Source: Hymenopus coronatus
Taxonomy: Eukaryota > Arthropoda > Insecta > Mantodea > Hymenopodidae
Assembly (NCBI GenBank): GCA_030762935.1
Contig: CM060881.1
Location: forward strand, 100,858,001 to 100,922,000
Reading direction: 5' to 3'
DNA length: 64,000 nt
Within the stretch, counting starts at the first letter, position 1. Each line of letters begins with the position of its first letter. The notes beneath the pieces are model-generated. The model ran no database searches, had not been told where the DNA came from, and was given only the letters and a program-made list of their open reading frames with translations. Positions 47,465-60,059 of the stretch are shown here, piece by piece. Position numbers and translations under genes: made by a program.

Positions 47465-47565
47465 TTACTGTTGGCTCCCCAATAGGCTTTTGACCCCTAG
47501 GACTTGGCTTTTAAGTCTTAGAGAGGCGTCAGTCCTGCAAATAAGGGGAGGGTAGGCTGGTTATG
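47465..47565 (+). repeat. Fragment of the family A extended tail
   Basis: It shares 'gttggctccccaataggctt', 'gacccctagg' and 'gcgtcagtcctgcaa' with the tail of the SINE at 14588-14945. Confidence 0.55.
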
Positions 47566-47569
47566 AAAC

Positions 47570-49270
47570 AAAACAAAGTTCCTTGTTCTTATTTGTAATT
47601 TGGAGAGATTTCAGAGAGAAAATGATGCAGGACTCCCTCTTGTAACTGTCCCTTCCACTGTTCTATCTGCACAGCAACAGTTTTAATTGCATCATACATG
47701 TTAACTATATTATGATTTGCTCTTGTTGTTTTATATAAGTGTTTTATTTATTTACTAACTTTCAATGACCAAATTACAAAAATTAGTTAACAACAAGGAA
47801 GGCATTGCTATGTTCCCCGCTCTAGAACTTCACCATATATGTTATTATGCTAATAAAGTAAGGTTGTGATGGCAAAAATAGTGATTATGAGTATATTTAA
47901 TGCTAAAAATATTTGCAATGACTTCCAAAGCAAGGTAAATGCAATAATAATGATTTATATTTGTCTCATTTTATAAATTCATTACAATAGACAATTATTA
48001 CCTGTACAATATTATGGTATATTCTTATCCTTTCATTTCAAACAGTTAACATACTAAGAATTTCCAATGCTGCATCTCTTTTTAAGTGTTTGGTTATCAA
48101 TTTATCATTCACTCATACATGAAAGTAGAACATAACTACTTAGCTTTAAAGTTTTAAAAAGAAATTATGAACAGCCAAACAGTTGTAGAATAGAAAAAAC
48201 TAGCAAGATTTACACTACTGCATACTTTACCAAATCTCTTGTGAAGTTGTGCAAGGTAGCATGTTAGGAGAGGAATGCAACTGACAGACAAGAGAGAGGA
48301 AGCCATGTCTCTCTGAGTAAGCTGGGTATACCAACCAGGTGGCTAATTTCCCTAACAAAGAGGCGTGAATGAGCATAAAAGAATTCAATTTCTGTTGACA
48401 GATATCCCCAGCTTTGGTTTTAAAGATGTTTTAGACTTTTATTAATACAGAGTCAGTATATATCAAATTTCAGATTCGTATGGAGTTTCTCCTCTTAGGT
48501 TCTTTGCACTGGAAATAATGATAGTCATATGAAAGAATATAAGATTGTGAAACTTTAAAAATTTGTGAAAAAATATGTGAATAATTCTGTGACTACAAGT
48601 TGATGACTAACTACAATAATGTGTTCATGAAAAACAAAAAGAATTTGCATTACAAATGGTGAGGAGTATAGAAAGAAATTGTCTGACTGGAAATGAAAAT
48701 CATTGACAAAAGTGTGGTCTATGTAGAAAATTTACTTTATATGTCTTCTTTTTTCAGCTTATGTATACCCAAAATATATTTTATTGAATTGGTGTTAATC
48801 TGTGTTTCACCATAAGAAAAGTGTGTGTATGTACATTATTTTTTTTTTCACTAGATATATTAAATTGTTGAAAGGTGCTCAGATTTGCATTGTGTTGTGA
48901 TGCTGTTGATTGAAATATCTAAAATTGGTAAATATGTATTACAATTAAAAATGTATGAAAAATATCTTTAAAAGGACAAAATATATTTAAAATAAATTTC
49001 TCTTAAGATAAAGAATTATATAAAATTGTTAATATATTTCTATTAATCATAATTGGTAAACTCAACTTTAGGTGAGTGTGCCACATGTTAATATTATCAA
49101 ACTAAGATTTTTATCAAGTATAATGGGACAAATTCAGGGGGGTAATACAAAGTTCTGAAAAAAAAAGTTACAACTTAAGATCAGGACTATCCTATTCAAG
49201 ATATGATGAATGACAGTTTTGCAATATTTATATCATAATTTTCTGTTAAACCTAACATAAGATCTTCCTT
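47570..49270. other. TMX3 intron stretch, nothing recognised
   Basis: No exon or repeat could be supported on either strand. Confidence 0.4.
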
Positions 49271-49280
49271 TTGCTTCCAG

Positions 49281-49464
49281 TATGAAAGGTGATATGCAGT
49301 ATGTATACAAAGGAGATAGAACCAAGGAGGAAATTGTCAATTTTGCTTTAAGAGTGTCTGGTCCACCAGTACAACAAATTACTCGCTCTGAAAGCCTTGA
49401 TACACTGAAATCAACAAATGCATTATTTTTTGTCTATGTTGGTGACCAGATTGGATCTATATGG
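49281..49464 (+). CDS. TMX3: TMX3 exon, end of domain a and start of domain b
   Basis: A 184-nt exon after TTGCTTCCAG, leaving ATATGG|GTAAGA. It encodes MKGDMQYVYKGDRTKEEIVN, the last strand and helix of domain a with the usual YxGxRT motif. Domain b then begins: LRVSGPPVQQITRSESL, then ALFFVYVGDQIGSIW. The FFVYVG string is characteristic of TMX3. It enters in phase 2 and exits on a codon boundary. Confidence 0.95.
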
Positions 49465-49499
49465 GTAAGAAAATATTAATTTTTATTAAGGATTAAATC

Positions 49500-52400
49500 T
49501 TTAGTCCTACTTCAAACAGTTGTGGAAGATTAGATTTGATTAATTTAATTAAAATTGTTTTCTTTAGCTTTTATACTTTGAAAACAAGGGGATTCATGTT
49601 CTCCCCTTAAGACACCCAGTAATATCATGTTATGCAAAGTCCGATTGAAGAAAATCTTAAGATTAAAAAAGTAGACAGTAACAGTAAATTTGTTCAAAAG
49701 ATCCAAAGTACTTATTGACCAGGAAAGGTATGAAACAATTATTTAGTATGTGTGTACATTTGACTTCCAGTTCTATAATCTACTTATCCCAGGATCATAA
49801 AATGTGTTAAAATCAAGAAATGTGTTAGACCATGGCTGCACATGAATTCTATGTGGATAAACAAAAACATGGCAAATTTTTTAATCATGTGCTGTTCTGT
49901 GGCATATTGGAAGGGGTATAGAGTAGTTTTGACTTCAGATATAAGTATAAAATTGTGTTCTGGTCAAATCTTTGGTGTTTTTAAAACAAAAATTGCTTTG
50001 TGTTGAAATTTGAGACTGTCCATTACCAAATAGTCATGAATATAACTAAGGAGTTCATGAACATACAAAAAGGCGAAGAATTTAATTCACAAAAATTCTT
50101 ACGTAATGGTTGTTCATTATGCAAATTTTCATATATGAGGGTTCAGTAAAGAATTATTATAATAATTTTATATTCATAATTTCTTGTGCTAGAATTTCTT
50201 CTTAGGATATTCTGTTAAACTTAATGAGCTACAAACATGACTTTCCTGGTTTCCACTTGTGAGAGGTAGGCAACCTGAGACATATTCAGTATCGCCTATC
50301 TTGAAACATGAAGTACTATCTATACACTCTGATACCTAGTGGCTTTAATGCTAAGGTTTCATTCTGTCTGTAGATCCCAGAGTTCATGCACATGCATGTG
50401 CGCTGTGTTTTGTTTAATTAATAATAATAGCTGTTCATGGTAAATTAGTTAACCTACTCTTTAACCTACTCACCATAATGGTTGAGGACCTCAAAGAAAG
50501 AAACTTTCTATGGTTGACAACACTGCAGAAGTACAGGTGGGTGAACTCTCTCCTCTTACCCCTGGCCCTCACCCCCCCCCCCCCAATACTAGTGCTCAAG
50601 AAAAGGTGCGCACCTAGTACATATGCATTCAATGTTTATTGTGGTTCTTGAGCAACGTGGTTTATTATGTTTAAGATATTAGTGAAAAGAAAACATGTTT
50701 ATAATAACCATTAATCAGAAATTCGAAGATGACAGCAGACAAAGGATTAAAGGTAAGAAAGACTGCACATTCGTATTCAAATCTTAACGAGAAGCATTGA
50801 ATAACAGAACTATGAACAACACAAAACTTTTCATTTTAGGTTGCCTTGCATTTTGTGGAGCAAAGCCGTTATAATGTTTATCAAAAAGTGTTATGTATAG
50901 CTGCTCGCATGCATTGCAAGAAGAAAGTTCAGAAAAAAGTACTGTTTAGTGAAATAATCATTGTAAATACGATAATACATGTTTTAATATTGTTTACAGT
51001 ATTTATATACTGTATATACTGAACACATTTTATTAAATATTAATTATATATTTGCAATACAATTATTTTCTTCTTTTATTTGCTCAAAATCTTTACTAAT
51101 GATTATAAAAAAAACAAAAATAAAAATGCAAAGTATAAAAGGCTCTGTCCCCCTTATTTTAATTAGGGTTCTATTGTATATTCTAAACAAGATGGCATTT
51201 GCATTTTGCACAATTAATAAATGCAGCTCAAATCCTGGCTCCTTTTTATTTCTTATGCTTTCCCTCACCTGTCAGGCAAATTTTTGATTGGATATTTAGT
51301 ATCATTACCCAAAGTTCCACCAACAGAACAAAAGAAAGAGAAAATATCTGGTACAGGAAGGCAACTTTGTATCTAAAGCCATCTGTCTGTCTTACATTGG
51401 CTAAGTGAATGCACCCATAAATAGCATTTAGATATCACAAAATATTAACTTCCAATTAAGTCAATAGAAATAAGCTGGATGGCAAATTATGCAAAGGAGT
51501 CTATCTTAGGAGTAATTATTCAAATATGTGGTACAGGAACGTGACAATGAAACAAGGTTATCATGCTGTATATAAAAAGAAAATAGTACAACAGTTGTAA
51601 CTTATGGTAGCTGCATACATCTCTAAAAATTGATGCCAACTGCTGAAAGTAAGTAGCTGGGTTGAGATTTATATTATTAGCAATTTTGTTTGCCAAGAAA
51701 TTTTGTTATGGAATTTGATGCTAAATTGTTATATATGTGTAACAACTCATGGCATATTGTTAGCCTTACAATTATTATGGCTACTAAGGCTTGCTATTGT
51801 TATGTCAAATGTTATTACAGTAACAGCTGTTCCTATATACATGCACTAAATCTAAGGCAACCTTGGGTTAAAGCTAGAAAACACATCACCCATGCATGCT
51901 CAATATACTCAGCTCCTTTTTGTTCTATGGTGAAATCTATACAAATTAAGGTAGTTTAGATGGAGATTCTCCTGCCTCTGCAAATACACGAAATGGTAAA
52001 ATATTGGGTGTTGTGTGTGGCTGCCATAATTGTTACGAGCTGATATATTGATGTTAAAATGATGTGAAACAAGCAAAAACAAAAGGAAGAAAGAAAAAAA
52101 AAAGTAAAACAATATCCCTTATGGCAATTATTTTTTTTAGTTAGGGGTTATTATTTTACTAATATCTATCTGAGTTTATCTTTTTCCTTAATGTCCAAAA
52201 CACCTCTTCATGCTTAAAGGCACAGACGCAGTGAGAGCCTCACTGTGTGTGTACTACAATTTAAACTTGGATTTTGTTTGTACTGGCCAGAGAAAGAAAA
52301 GGGGTAGACTAATACACAAGTCGCTAGATCTGATGGCAACCTCAAATAAAATCTGATAATACAAAATTACACTCCCTCTCCAGGGAATGAATCTACATTG

Positions 52401-52725
52401 TTTTGCAATCACTACTTACATTACATTTGTATAAAATATCTCATAAAACCAGCTTTACTTCCATTTTAGAAAAAGACCTGCAAAAAAAAAAATTGGTTTT
52501 CATAATTATACTTGTATGTGCTGAAAACATTAAAAATTAAATAAAGCTGAGTAACTATATTAACCATTAGATATATAATAATTGTGTTTAATATGAAATA
52601 CTGTAAATATGGATTGAATGTTTACACTAAAATAATATAAAACCAGCAAATTTATTGTATGTGATTGGCAGTCTAATTATCCTCATCTGTACATCAAATT
52701 ATTCATGAATATGTACGCATATGTT
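49500..52725. other. TMX3 intron, nothing firmly recognised
   Basis: It contains a C-run at 50572-50583 and only short open frames. No repeat family defined elsewhere in the window was recognised here. Confidence 0.4.
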
Positions 52726-52730
52726 TACAG

Positions 52731-52875
52731 ACATCCTATTCAGATGTAGCTGAACGGTTTCAGCCTCACGGTTTCTTTTATGCGGTTGGTTCAGAGATCG
52801 CTAAGAGGCATGTTGATTTAACTACACTTCCAACAGTGTTTGTTTATAAAGAAAACTCACATTATTTTTTTCCAG
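52731..52875 (+). CDS. TMX3: TMX3 exon, domain b
   Basis: A 145-nt exon after GTTTACAG, ending CCAG|GTAGGT. It encodes TSYSDVAERFQPHGFFYAVG, then IAKRHVDLTTLPTVFVYKEN and HYFFP. The pattern of aspartate-rich start, FFYA strand and LPTVxVYK strand matches the redox-inactive second thioredoxin fold. No CxxC is present, as expected. It exits in phase 1. Confidence 0.92.
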
Positions 52876-52879
52876 GTAG

Positions 52880-54640
52880 GTGGATGTTCATGTTACTTTC
52901 CGTCACATATAATTGTGTTTTAACAGATTTTCCATATAGATTGTAAATGCAGCAGGTAGACTTAGTAAATTAAACTAGGTGTGGAGTTGGGAAAATTGAC
53001 ATAAAGAGCGCTGTTGTGCAATATATCTGAAAACCTTTATTATTTACCAACATATTCTCTTATGCATGTGCTAATTCTGTTTATATTGTGATTTCACCTA
53101 TGGCCACCTTTGTCACGGATTTACATTCTAAAACTTTAGAAACAAATGTTGGATATAAATAATGTTAATATGATCTACCCAAATAGTTCCACTTAATTCT
53201 AGCTTTCAGCTTTTGCATCTAAGATACACATAATAATTATGCTTTTTATACATGTCTAGTAACAAATTTAAATTATCATATTAATAATAAAATTCTAATA
53301 ACAAAGTTATGAACATTGGCTAATCTATTCTCATTTAATTTTTCTTAAAGAGGTTGCATACTTTGTTGTTTATTTACTGATGTCACAAATTAACTGTAAT
53401 TTATTCCGACTCATGTTTAATGCATAGATATTAAAGATGATATACTTTAATTGTTGAAAAATCATTATAAACATAACTTGTTTTCAACTAATCTTTAATG
53501 CAAAAACTTTTGTTACATTGTATCCTGAAAAATATACTTTAAGAAATGATTGCCAGGATAGGTGAGAATTTGAGAGAGAACACTTATGTGTGTAATTACA
53601 CATGTGCATGCATGCAAAATATTTCCCTGTTTCACTCACAGGTGAAAACATTTAGTCAATCAGTTCTAAATACTCTACAATAGTATTCAAGGCAATGAAA
53701 ACTAAAAATACTTTAAAGTTTTTTACAGAGAGTTAACTTAAATATCATTGGAAGATTAAACATTAGCAAAATATGTGTAGAGATTTGAGTGCCTTAGTGC
53801 TACAAAAGTGGAAGAGAAGTAGGGAGTTAAATTTGAAAAAAAAATATAACAGTCGATAACAGTGCAAAAAGTAATTATTAAACACTTTGTTATTATGTAG
53901 GAAGAATCTGTCAGAAACTATCATCTAATTGCAATAATTGCTCTGCATAACCAATCTCTACTTCAAACACCTTTGTACAGGTCATTCCAACTTGTGCCTT
54001 GATGGTTGTGGCATACTAACATTTCTTGAAGCTGTTTTGACAATCATCAAATACTATCACCTCTTACATAGGTCAATTAGTTGGGTCCAAGCACTCCCAC
54101 ATGTCAGTGAACCTTTAATTGTAACACAAGATAATGTAAATGAAACTTTGGCCGAAATTGTTATACCTAAAAATGTCTGTTTTTAGATTAAAAAATTGTT
54201 TTTCTTTTTTAGTTTAAAATATAGTCTGTGAGATAGGTAATGTTTCTATTCACCAAAGTTATGAATTTCATTTTATTGAATAAAACACTGCTAACGTTCA
54301 ACAACAAGCAATGTTCTACCCATGTGCTATCCCACTACAACTCGCCTCTCTCTTGCACAATGCAACAGCACATGAAGCTTTAGCTATAATGGCGTGATTC
54401 TATTGTGGCATTTGCATTGGATCAGCCTGCTTTAGTGTACCATATTGCTGAATGTTTTATTTATTTATTATGTCCCCACATACACCTGAGGAAGCCACTG
54501 CAGTTGTTTTTGATTTTATAAATCCTTGAATCCATAAGCCACCATGTGACCATTTTCTTATGTTGGTTAGCATTAGGATAGAGATTATTTGGTATGAAGG
54601 TACAAGTTTTTCTTTCATTATTATTAGTTACAATTTTTGT
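52880..54640. other. TMX3 intron, nothing firmly recognised
   Basis: No element is supported here. Confidence 0.4.
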
Positions 54641-54642
54641 TT

Positions 54643-54780
54643 CTTACTTTCCCTACGAGGTAGAGTAGTAAGCAGAGGAAGTATTCATTTGACCCAAAAT
54701 TCTCTACCAAGATTTCACTAGAAATACATGCTTTATAAATCCCCTGATTTCAAAATAAGCATTTTTAGAGGATGATCTTT
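54643..54780 (+). repeat. Rpt-P 5' fragment
   Basis: It starts 'ttactttccctacgaggtag' and shares 'agatttcactagaaatacat' and 'agcatttttagag' with the start of full copies. Confidence 0.6.
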
Positions 54781-55311
54781 CAGACCATATTGCACTTTTT
54801 TACATCTGTATATTTGAGGTTCACAAAGACAAACTTTTTACCTTGATACAGACACAGGAACATTTAAAGGTGTGAAAAAATTGTTGATATAGCTTAAATA
54901 TTTTGCATATGCCTATCCTGTACCAGTATTTTGAATGAAATTGATTTATTCTAAAACAGCAGCAGTTTCAAAATGGCAAATGAACATTGTAATACATTTT
55001 TTGTAAGTTTTTGAAATTGTATTCATAGCATACAGACCTAAACTAGCACTCGTAGTATTAGACAAGTACTGATTGTGCTTCTTTTGTTTGTAACATCAGC
55101 TCATAATATGTAGATTTAGTTCACCTGTACTCTAAAGCAAGGGACCATAATAGTGTCCTACCATTATGACCCATTTAGGCAAGCTTCTCACTTAAGCTGC
55201 ACAGTATTTTCTTTAGTTGTATGCAGCACTGAATAAATTTAGTACTTATATTTTTATAGCATTTAACAGCAGTGGATAGTTTATATGTTTTAAATCATTT
55301 GTATGTTTCAG

Positions 55312-55504
55312 AAATGGCAAATGAAGAGTCATCCCTTGAGAATGTCAATGCCACCTTATATGATTGGGTTAATGCTGAGAGGTTCCCCACATTTCCCAAG
55401 ATTACTCGGGGTAACATAAATCAGTTACTGAAAACTAAGAAATATTTAGTTCTTGCAGTAGTTGAAGAAAATAAACTACAAGAAATACCTACAGAAATGC
55501 TTGT
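55312..55504 (+). CDS. TMX3: TMX3 exon, start of domain b'
   Basis: A 193-nt exon after GTTTCAG, ending CTTGT|GTATGT. It encodes EMANEESSLENVNATLYDWV, NAERFPTFPKITRGNINQLL and KTKKYLVLAVVEENKLQEIP. It includes the LxxWxxxERFP motif that starts the third fold of TMX3 proteins. It enters in phase 1 and leaves in phase 2, joining the exon at 62863. Confidence 0.92.
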
Positions 55505-56224
55505 GTATGTATATATATTTTGTTAGAAGTTATTCATTCATTTAAGTTTGTTAGTTGATTTGTAGAATGCCATACTTGTCATTGAAATCATTTATTTGCT
55601 TTCAGAAGCTTTATATGTTTTGTAATAATTGTAAAGGAGTTTTATTTCTCATTATTCGTTTAGATTACTTTAATGCATTTATAGAAATTATGATTGCACA
55701 AAAGATAAGTTTCCAACAGAAAAGGAAATATAAAATTCACACAGATGCTCTATGTAATTTAATGCAAATTTACATTTTTCAGTTAAAAGCATGAAAGATG
55801 AGATGAGCATTTTACAAACTACATTGCTCATTTATATTAGATGCAAAAGAAAGAAATTGTTGCATTAAATAGATCTCAAACATGTGATTATTATTTTGGG
55901 GAAGCTACCCTATCCTCATATCTTGGTAATGTTTGTTTTGAATTTATTTCATTTCATTTGCTGGTGCGGAGCAATAGCATGAAAATTAAGTAAAATGTAT
56001 AAAATATGTAGGTATATCATCTTTTCAAGTTACAAACATCATATACATGATATATACAGGGTGTTTCAAAAATACGGGGCATAATTTCAGGTATGTATTT
56101 CCCACATGTAGACAATCAAATTAGTTCATTATAACATGTGTCCGGAAATGCTTCATTTCCGAGTTATGGCCTTCACAACATTGAAATTCACTGGAACGTT
56201 TTTCTTTCCGCAGGTTGTTGTCAT

Positions 56225-57380
56225 TACAGAAGATGTTCAAAATGTCCACCTCCTGCTTGAATACAGACCTCACATCGATGTCTCATTGACCTGTGAACAC
56301 GATCCCAAACTCCAGGAGTATTGCATATGTCCTCACAATTTGATTCCGAAGGGATTCCAAATCCGGCACCAGAGACAAATAAACCAATGATTTTAAATGG
56401 CCCCACAAGTAGAAATCGAGAGGGTTCAGATCAGGTGAGCGTGGAGGCCAAGCAATTGGGCTACCTCTACCTATCCATCAATCAGGAAACCTTCGATCCA
56501 AGTACCGGCAAGCCGTAAGACTGAAGTTTGCAGGAGCGCGATCATGCAAGAAGTGAATGTGTTGATGATTGATCAGTGGAGTGTCTTCGAAAACGTCAGG
56601 TATGGTGTTTTCCAGGAAGTTTGTGTACGCCTGCCCCGTAAGTCTGTTTACAAGTGCATGGGGTCCAACTAATCGATCACCAATGATACCGGCCCACATA
56701 TTGAGGGAGAACCACACATGGTGATGAGATACAACAGTTGCACGTGGGTTTTCATGCGACCAAACATGCTGATTGTGGAAATTTGTTATGCCATCTCTTG
56801 TGAACTGTGCTTCATCTGTAAATAATAGTTCGGATTTACACCCCACTGCTGCAAGAACCACTGACAGAACCTGACTCGTGCAGGGTAATCTGCTGGTGAC
56901 AGGGACTGTACACGTTGCAAATGATAAGGGTAAAATTGATACTCATTCAACAGTCTCCAGACAGTCGTATGAGGAACATTGACTTGCAACGCTAACCATC
57001 GTGTGCTGATAGAAGGAGTCCTGTCCACAGCCTCCAGAATCTCCTCCTGCACTTCTGGAGTTGTAGATTTTGGCCATCCCCTTCCCAAACCAGGAGAGGT
57101 TGTAATCAGATAATAAATCCTGCATTATGCTTGCCAACAAGAAAGTAACAGATTGGGTACCAAATACAATTGGTTTAAGGCAGGGTAGTAAATAAGTCCT
57201 GTTCCATACTCGCACAGACAGGAATGGAGACGTACAAATGTCTTCCGACCTGGACATTGTTGCTGTGGGTACCTCTCCTGGTACAAACGACGAGCCAGCA
57301 CAGCATTGCCATCCGCCTTACCGTACATGAAGTGTATCTCTGCCAGCTCTTGATTTGAATACATGTCGCACAGTCTTAAC
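56225..57380 (-). pseudogene. Transposase of the long-TIR element, broken by a LINE segment
   Basis: The likely start is MYSNQELAEIHFMYGKADGN at 57364. A helix-turn-helix part follows: TPEVQEEILEAVDRTPSIST, then VPHTTVWRLL and a PYHLQRVQSLSPADYP block. Catalytic blocks are FTDEAQFTRDG, HFLHDRAPANFS and, after a short break, WPPRSPDLNPLDFYLWGHLK near 56420. The usual end GHFEHLL is near 56230. Two defects are plain: a 106-bp foreign segment at 57094-57199 adds a stop after codon ~80, and a one-base shift near 56835 separates the helix-turn-helix part from the first catalytic block. Apart from these, the gene is close to complete. Confidence 0.85.
57094..57199. other. 106-bp inverted copy of the nearby LINE inside the transposase
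   Basis: This segment is identical, base for base, to the reverse complement of 59010-59115, which belongs to the LINE relic at 57848-59680. The join on one side lies at GAGAGG and on the other at AAGTCC. The two transposase halves stay in the same frame across it, but it contains a stop. Confidence 0.92.
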
Positions 57381-57847
57381 ACCTAAAGATCACTGAATGT
57401 AACCTTCCTCAGAATGAACTATCAGAGCGCTCTCCTAAAGTCTCCTTTGACGGCAAAGACCTGCGGAAAGAAAAACGTTCCAGTGAATTCCAATGTTGTG
57501 AAGGCCATAACTCGGAAATGAAGCATTTCCGGACACATGTTATAATTAACTATTTTGATTGTCTTCATGTGGGAAATACATACCTGAAATTATGTCCCGT
57601 ATTTTTGAAACACCCTGTATAGTTACTTTCCTGGAGTTGCTGAATTTGGTATCATATACAGTCAACACCCTAGTTATTTATGTGTATGTACCTTTCCCTC
57701 TATTTGTACATTTGTATACCATACTATCTTAGTCTATCTCTTTTATAAGTGTTGTCATCAGTTTTATTATTAAGATCCTCTTTTTGGCAATTTTCCTCCC
57801 CACATCTCTCTTACTTTTCCAGTGTAATTACCTAGTTGTTTCAGAAA

Positions 57848-59680
57848 TTATTTCTTATTGTTTCCAAAAAGTTTTAAATATAATATCTCTGGTGGCAACT
57901 TTTTCCAGTTTTTGTTCCATACTTTCTCTCTCCACATTTTAGTTTCCTTGCTCTCAATTATACTGTGTAAATTGTTATCGAGATTGCCACATGGAGGGCA
58001 TAGATCTTTATCAACTTTTAGACTTTTTAATAACCTTGTTCTTGCCCATGCCAGACCCTCTCTTTCCATTTTTTCACGGGCATCAATGTATTTTTTTTTT
58101 CCCCATTCTTTCTTAACATTCCTATATAATATTAAAGTACACTTATGCCTTAAACTATCTATTATTTCTTGTTTCTTTATATTGTCTACCTTAGCTTTCA
58201 CTTTATTCCATAGTTTTTGTCTCCTATTGTGTGTTGATTGGCTAACTCATCCAATCCAACATCTCTTACAATTTCTTTCAATTGACACATCCAATTTCTT
58301 TCTCATTTTGCTCATTCTTGAGCCCTATAACAGTCTTTGACAATACTTCCTTCCTCTAGTACTTTGATCCTGTTCCAATATTTCACTATCTGTTTGACTA
58401 CTGATCCCTTCTTCCCCGCTCTACCCAATTCAACTAATGCTACTCCATTTGGAGCTATTCTTGGTAATCAAGATATCAATTTGCAAAAGGACCTTATGAA
58501 TTTGATCTATACATTCCCATCCTTTTTCAGATCCCAAATCTTTATTCCATGCATCGTTCATATTCCACTGTTGTTGCATATATTCTCTCTGGCCATTTTA
58601 CTCTCATATTTGGTATTTGCTTTATGCTCTTATGTTATTTATAGCTAATTTCCCCTTATCTAGCACATCCTGTCCATTTTCCATTGTTATTTAGCTGTAC
58701 TCCTAAGTCATCAAACTTGTTTACGACTTCAAATTCATTCCCCTCTAACCTCCATCTGCTGAGTTTATTTCCATTCGTACAAAACATAATTTTTTATTTA
58801 CGTTTATTTATTTTTAAACCCCATTTTTTGCAGTTTTTTTGCAGTTGCTTCTATTGCTTTCTTTAAATGTCCACTAGTGATTGCTGCTGCTACTAATTAT
58901 CCTCAAAGAGCAAACCTGGAATATCCTTTTTTTTTTTATTGCTGGGCGTTGTGAATTTTCGTTTGCTATTTCTTGGAGTATTACATCGATAAACAAATTA
59001 AATAAAACGGGACTTATTTACTACCCTGCCTTAAACCAATTGTATTTGGTACCCAATCTGTTACTTTCTTGTTGGCAAGCATAATGCAGGATTTATTATC
59101 TGATTACAACCTCTCTAATAGTGTACAAATTTCTCGCTCACTCCCTTCGTTTTCAACTTATACCAAAGTGCATCTTGTATCAAAGGCCTTTTCTAGATCT
59201 ACGAAAAATAAGTATATCTTACCTCTTTTCTTACGTAGACGTTTATCTATTATTGTTCTTATTATAAAAATATTGTCAATTGTCAATTTTTCATTTCTAA
59301 ACCCCCCCCCCCCCCCCCTTATAGATCAGATAATTTACCTTCACTGTCTGTCCATTCTTATAGTTACTTTAATAGTACTCCTGTAAACACTTTACCTGTC
59401 ACTTATAATGGACTGATGTCTCTGTAGTTATTTGTGATATTCACCTTCCCTTTCCCTTTAAAAATTGGTACTATCACTTCCTGTTTCTAATTTTATGGAA
59501 ACTTTCCTCCCTCAAGAAGATATTGAATAGTTTTCCTAACTTTACCCTTCTTTCGGTATCTTCATACCACACCCTCCAAAATTCACCTGTCATTCTTTAA
59601 GCACCTTGCTTCCATATGCACTCTATGAACTGTCTATTAACAGCAAATTTCACAGCACTTTCCTTTATTACACCTCTTAG
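57848..59680 (-). pseudogene. Non-LTR retrotransposon (LINE) relic, reverse transcriptase and C-terminus
   Basis: The minus strand from about 59450 reads FLKGKGKVNITNNY with a GKVFTGVLLK block. It continues RNEKLTIDNIF, IYLFFVDLEKAFDT near 59190 (motif A), then VTDWVPNTIGLRQGS near 59050. A FIDVILQEI-like word and a KKAIEATAKKLQKMGFK segment follow. The last 117 codons (58201-57848) are open and end in a cysteine-bearing tail (CPPCGN) and PPEILYLKLFGNNKK. The YADD motif and endonuclease are lost or unrecognised. Frameshifts and stops are many. The clade was not resolved. Confidence 0.75.
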
Positions 59681-60059
59681 CAAGATGCCATTATTACTTA
59701 CATGAAGTAAATGCTCATAAATGGCCCATTTCTGATCATCTCCAATATTTTTCACTCTTCCTATTGCTTCAATATCACATTGTCACAGCATGTACAATAT
59801 GTTAACAGTACGTACTTTGTACTTCTATTTACTTCTGTTCTACACACAACGCGTCAGGCTCACATAACTACCACTGCATTCACCGATAGCCTGCATTGAA
59901 CCGAACACTCCTGTGGATGCGACAGCCTACCAAGCATGCTGTTCAGCATTTGTAGCTAATTGTTACACTGCCATTCTTGCAGGTGCCATGAGTGGGTACA
60001 TTATTGCCTTGCAATATCACACATGTTAGCAGCTTTATGATACCTGCTTGTAATTTATA

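Larger units (their letters stand above)
56057..57618 (-). mobile_element. DNA transposon with 158-bp inverted ends
   Basis: Inverted repeats at about 56057-56213 and 57461-57618 begin CAGGGTGTTTC at both ends, sit next to TA, and differ at only a handful of positions. The element is therefore fairly young. The single gene between them runs on the minus strand. This is an IS630/Tc1-type insect transposon, lying in the TMX3 intron 55505-62862, antisense to the gene. Confidence 0.9.

Noticed and set aside
57858..58340. 160-codon plus-strand open frame
   Set aside because: It lies opposite the C-terminal coding part of the LINE relic and has only low-complexity hydrophobic content.
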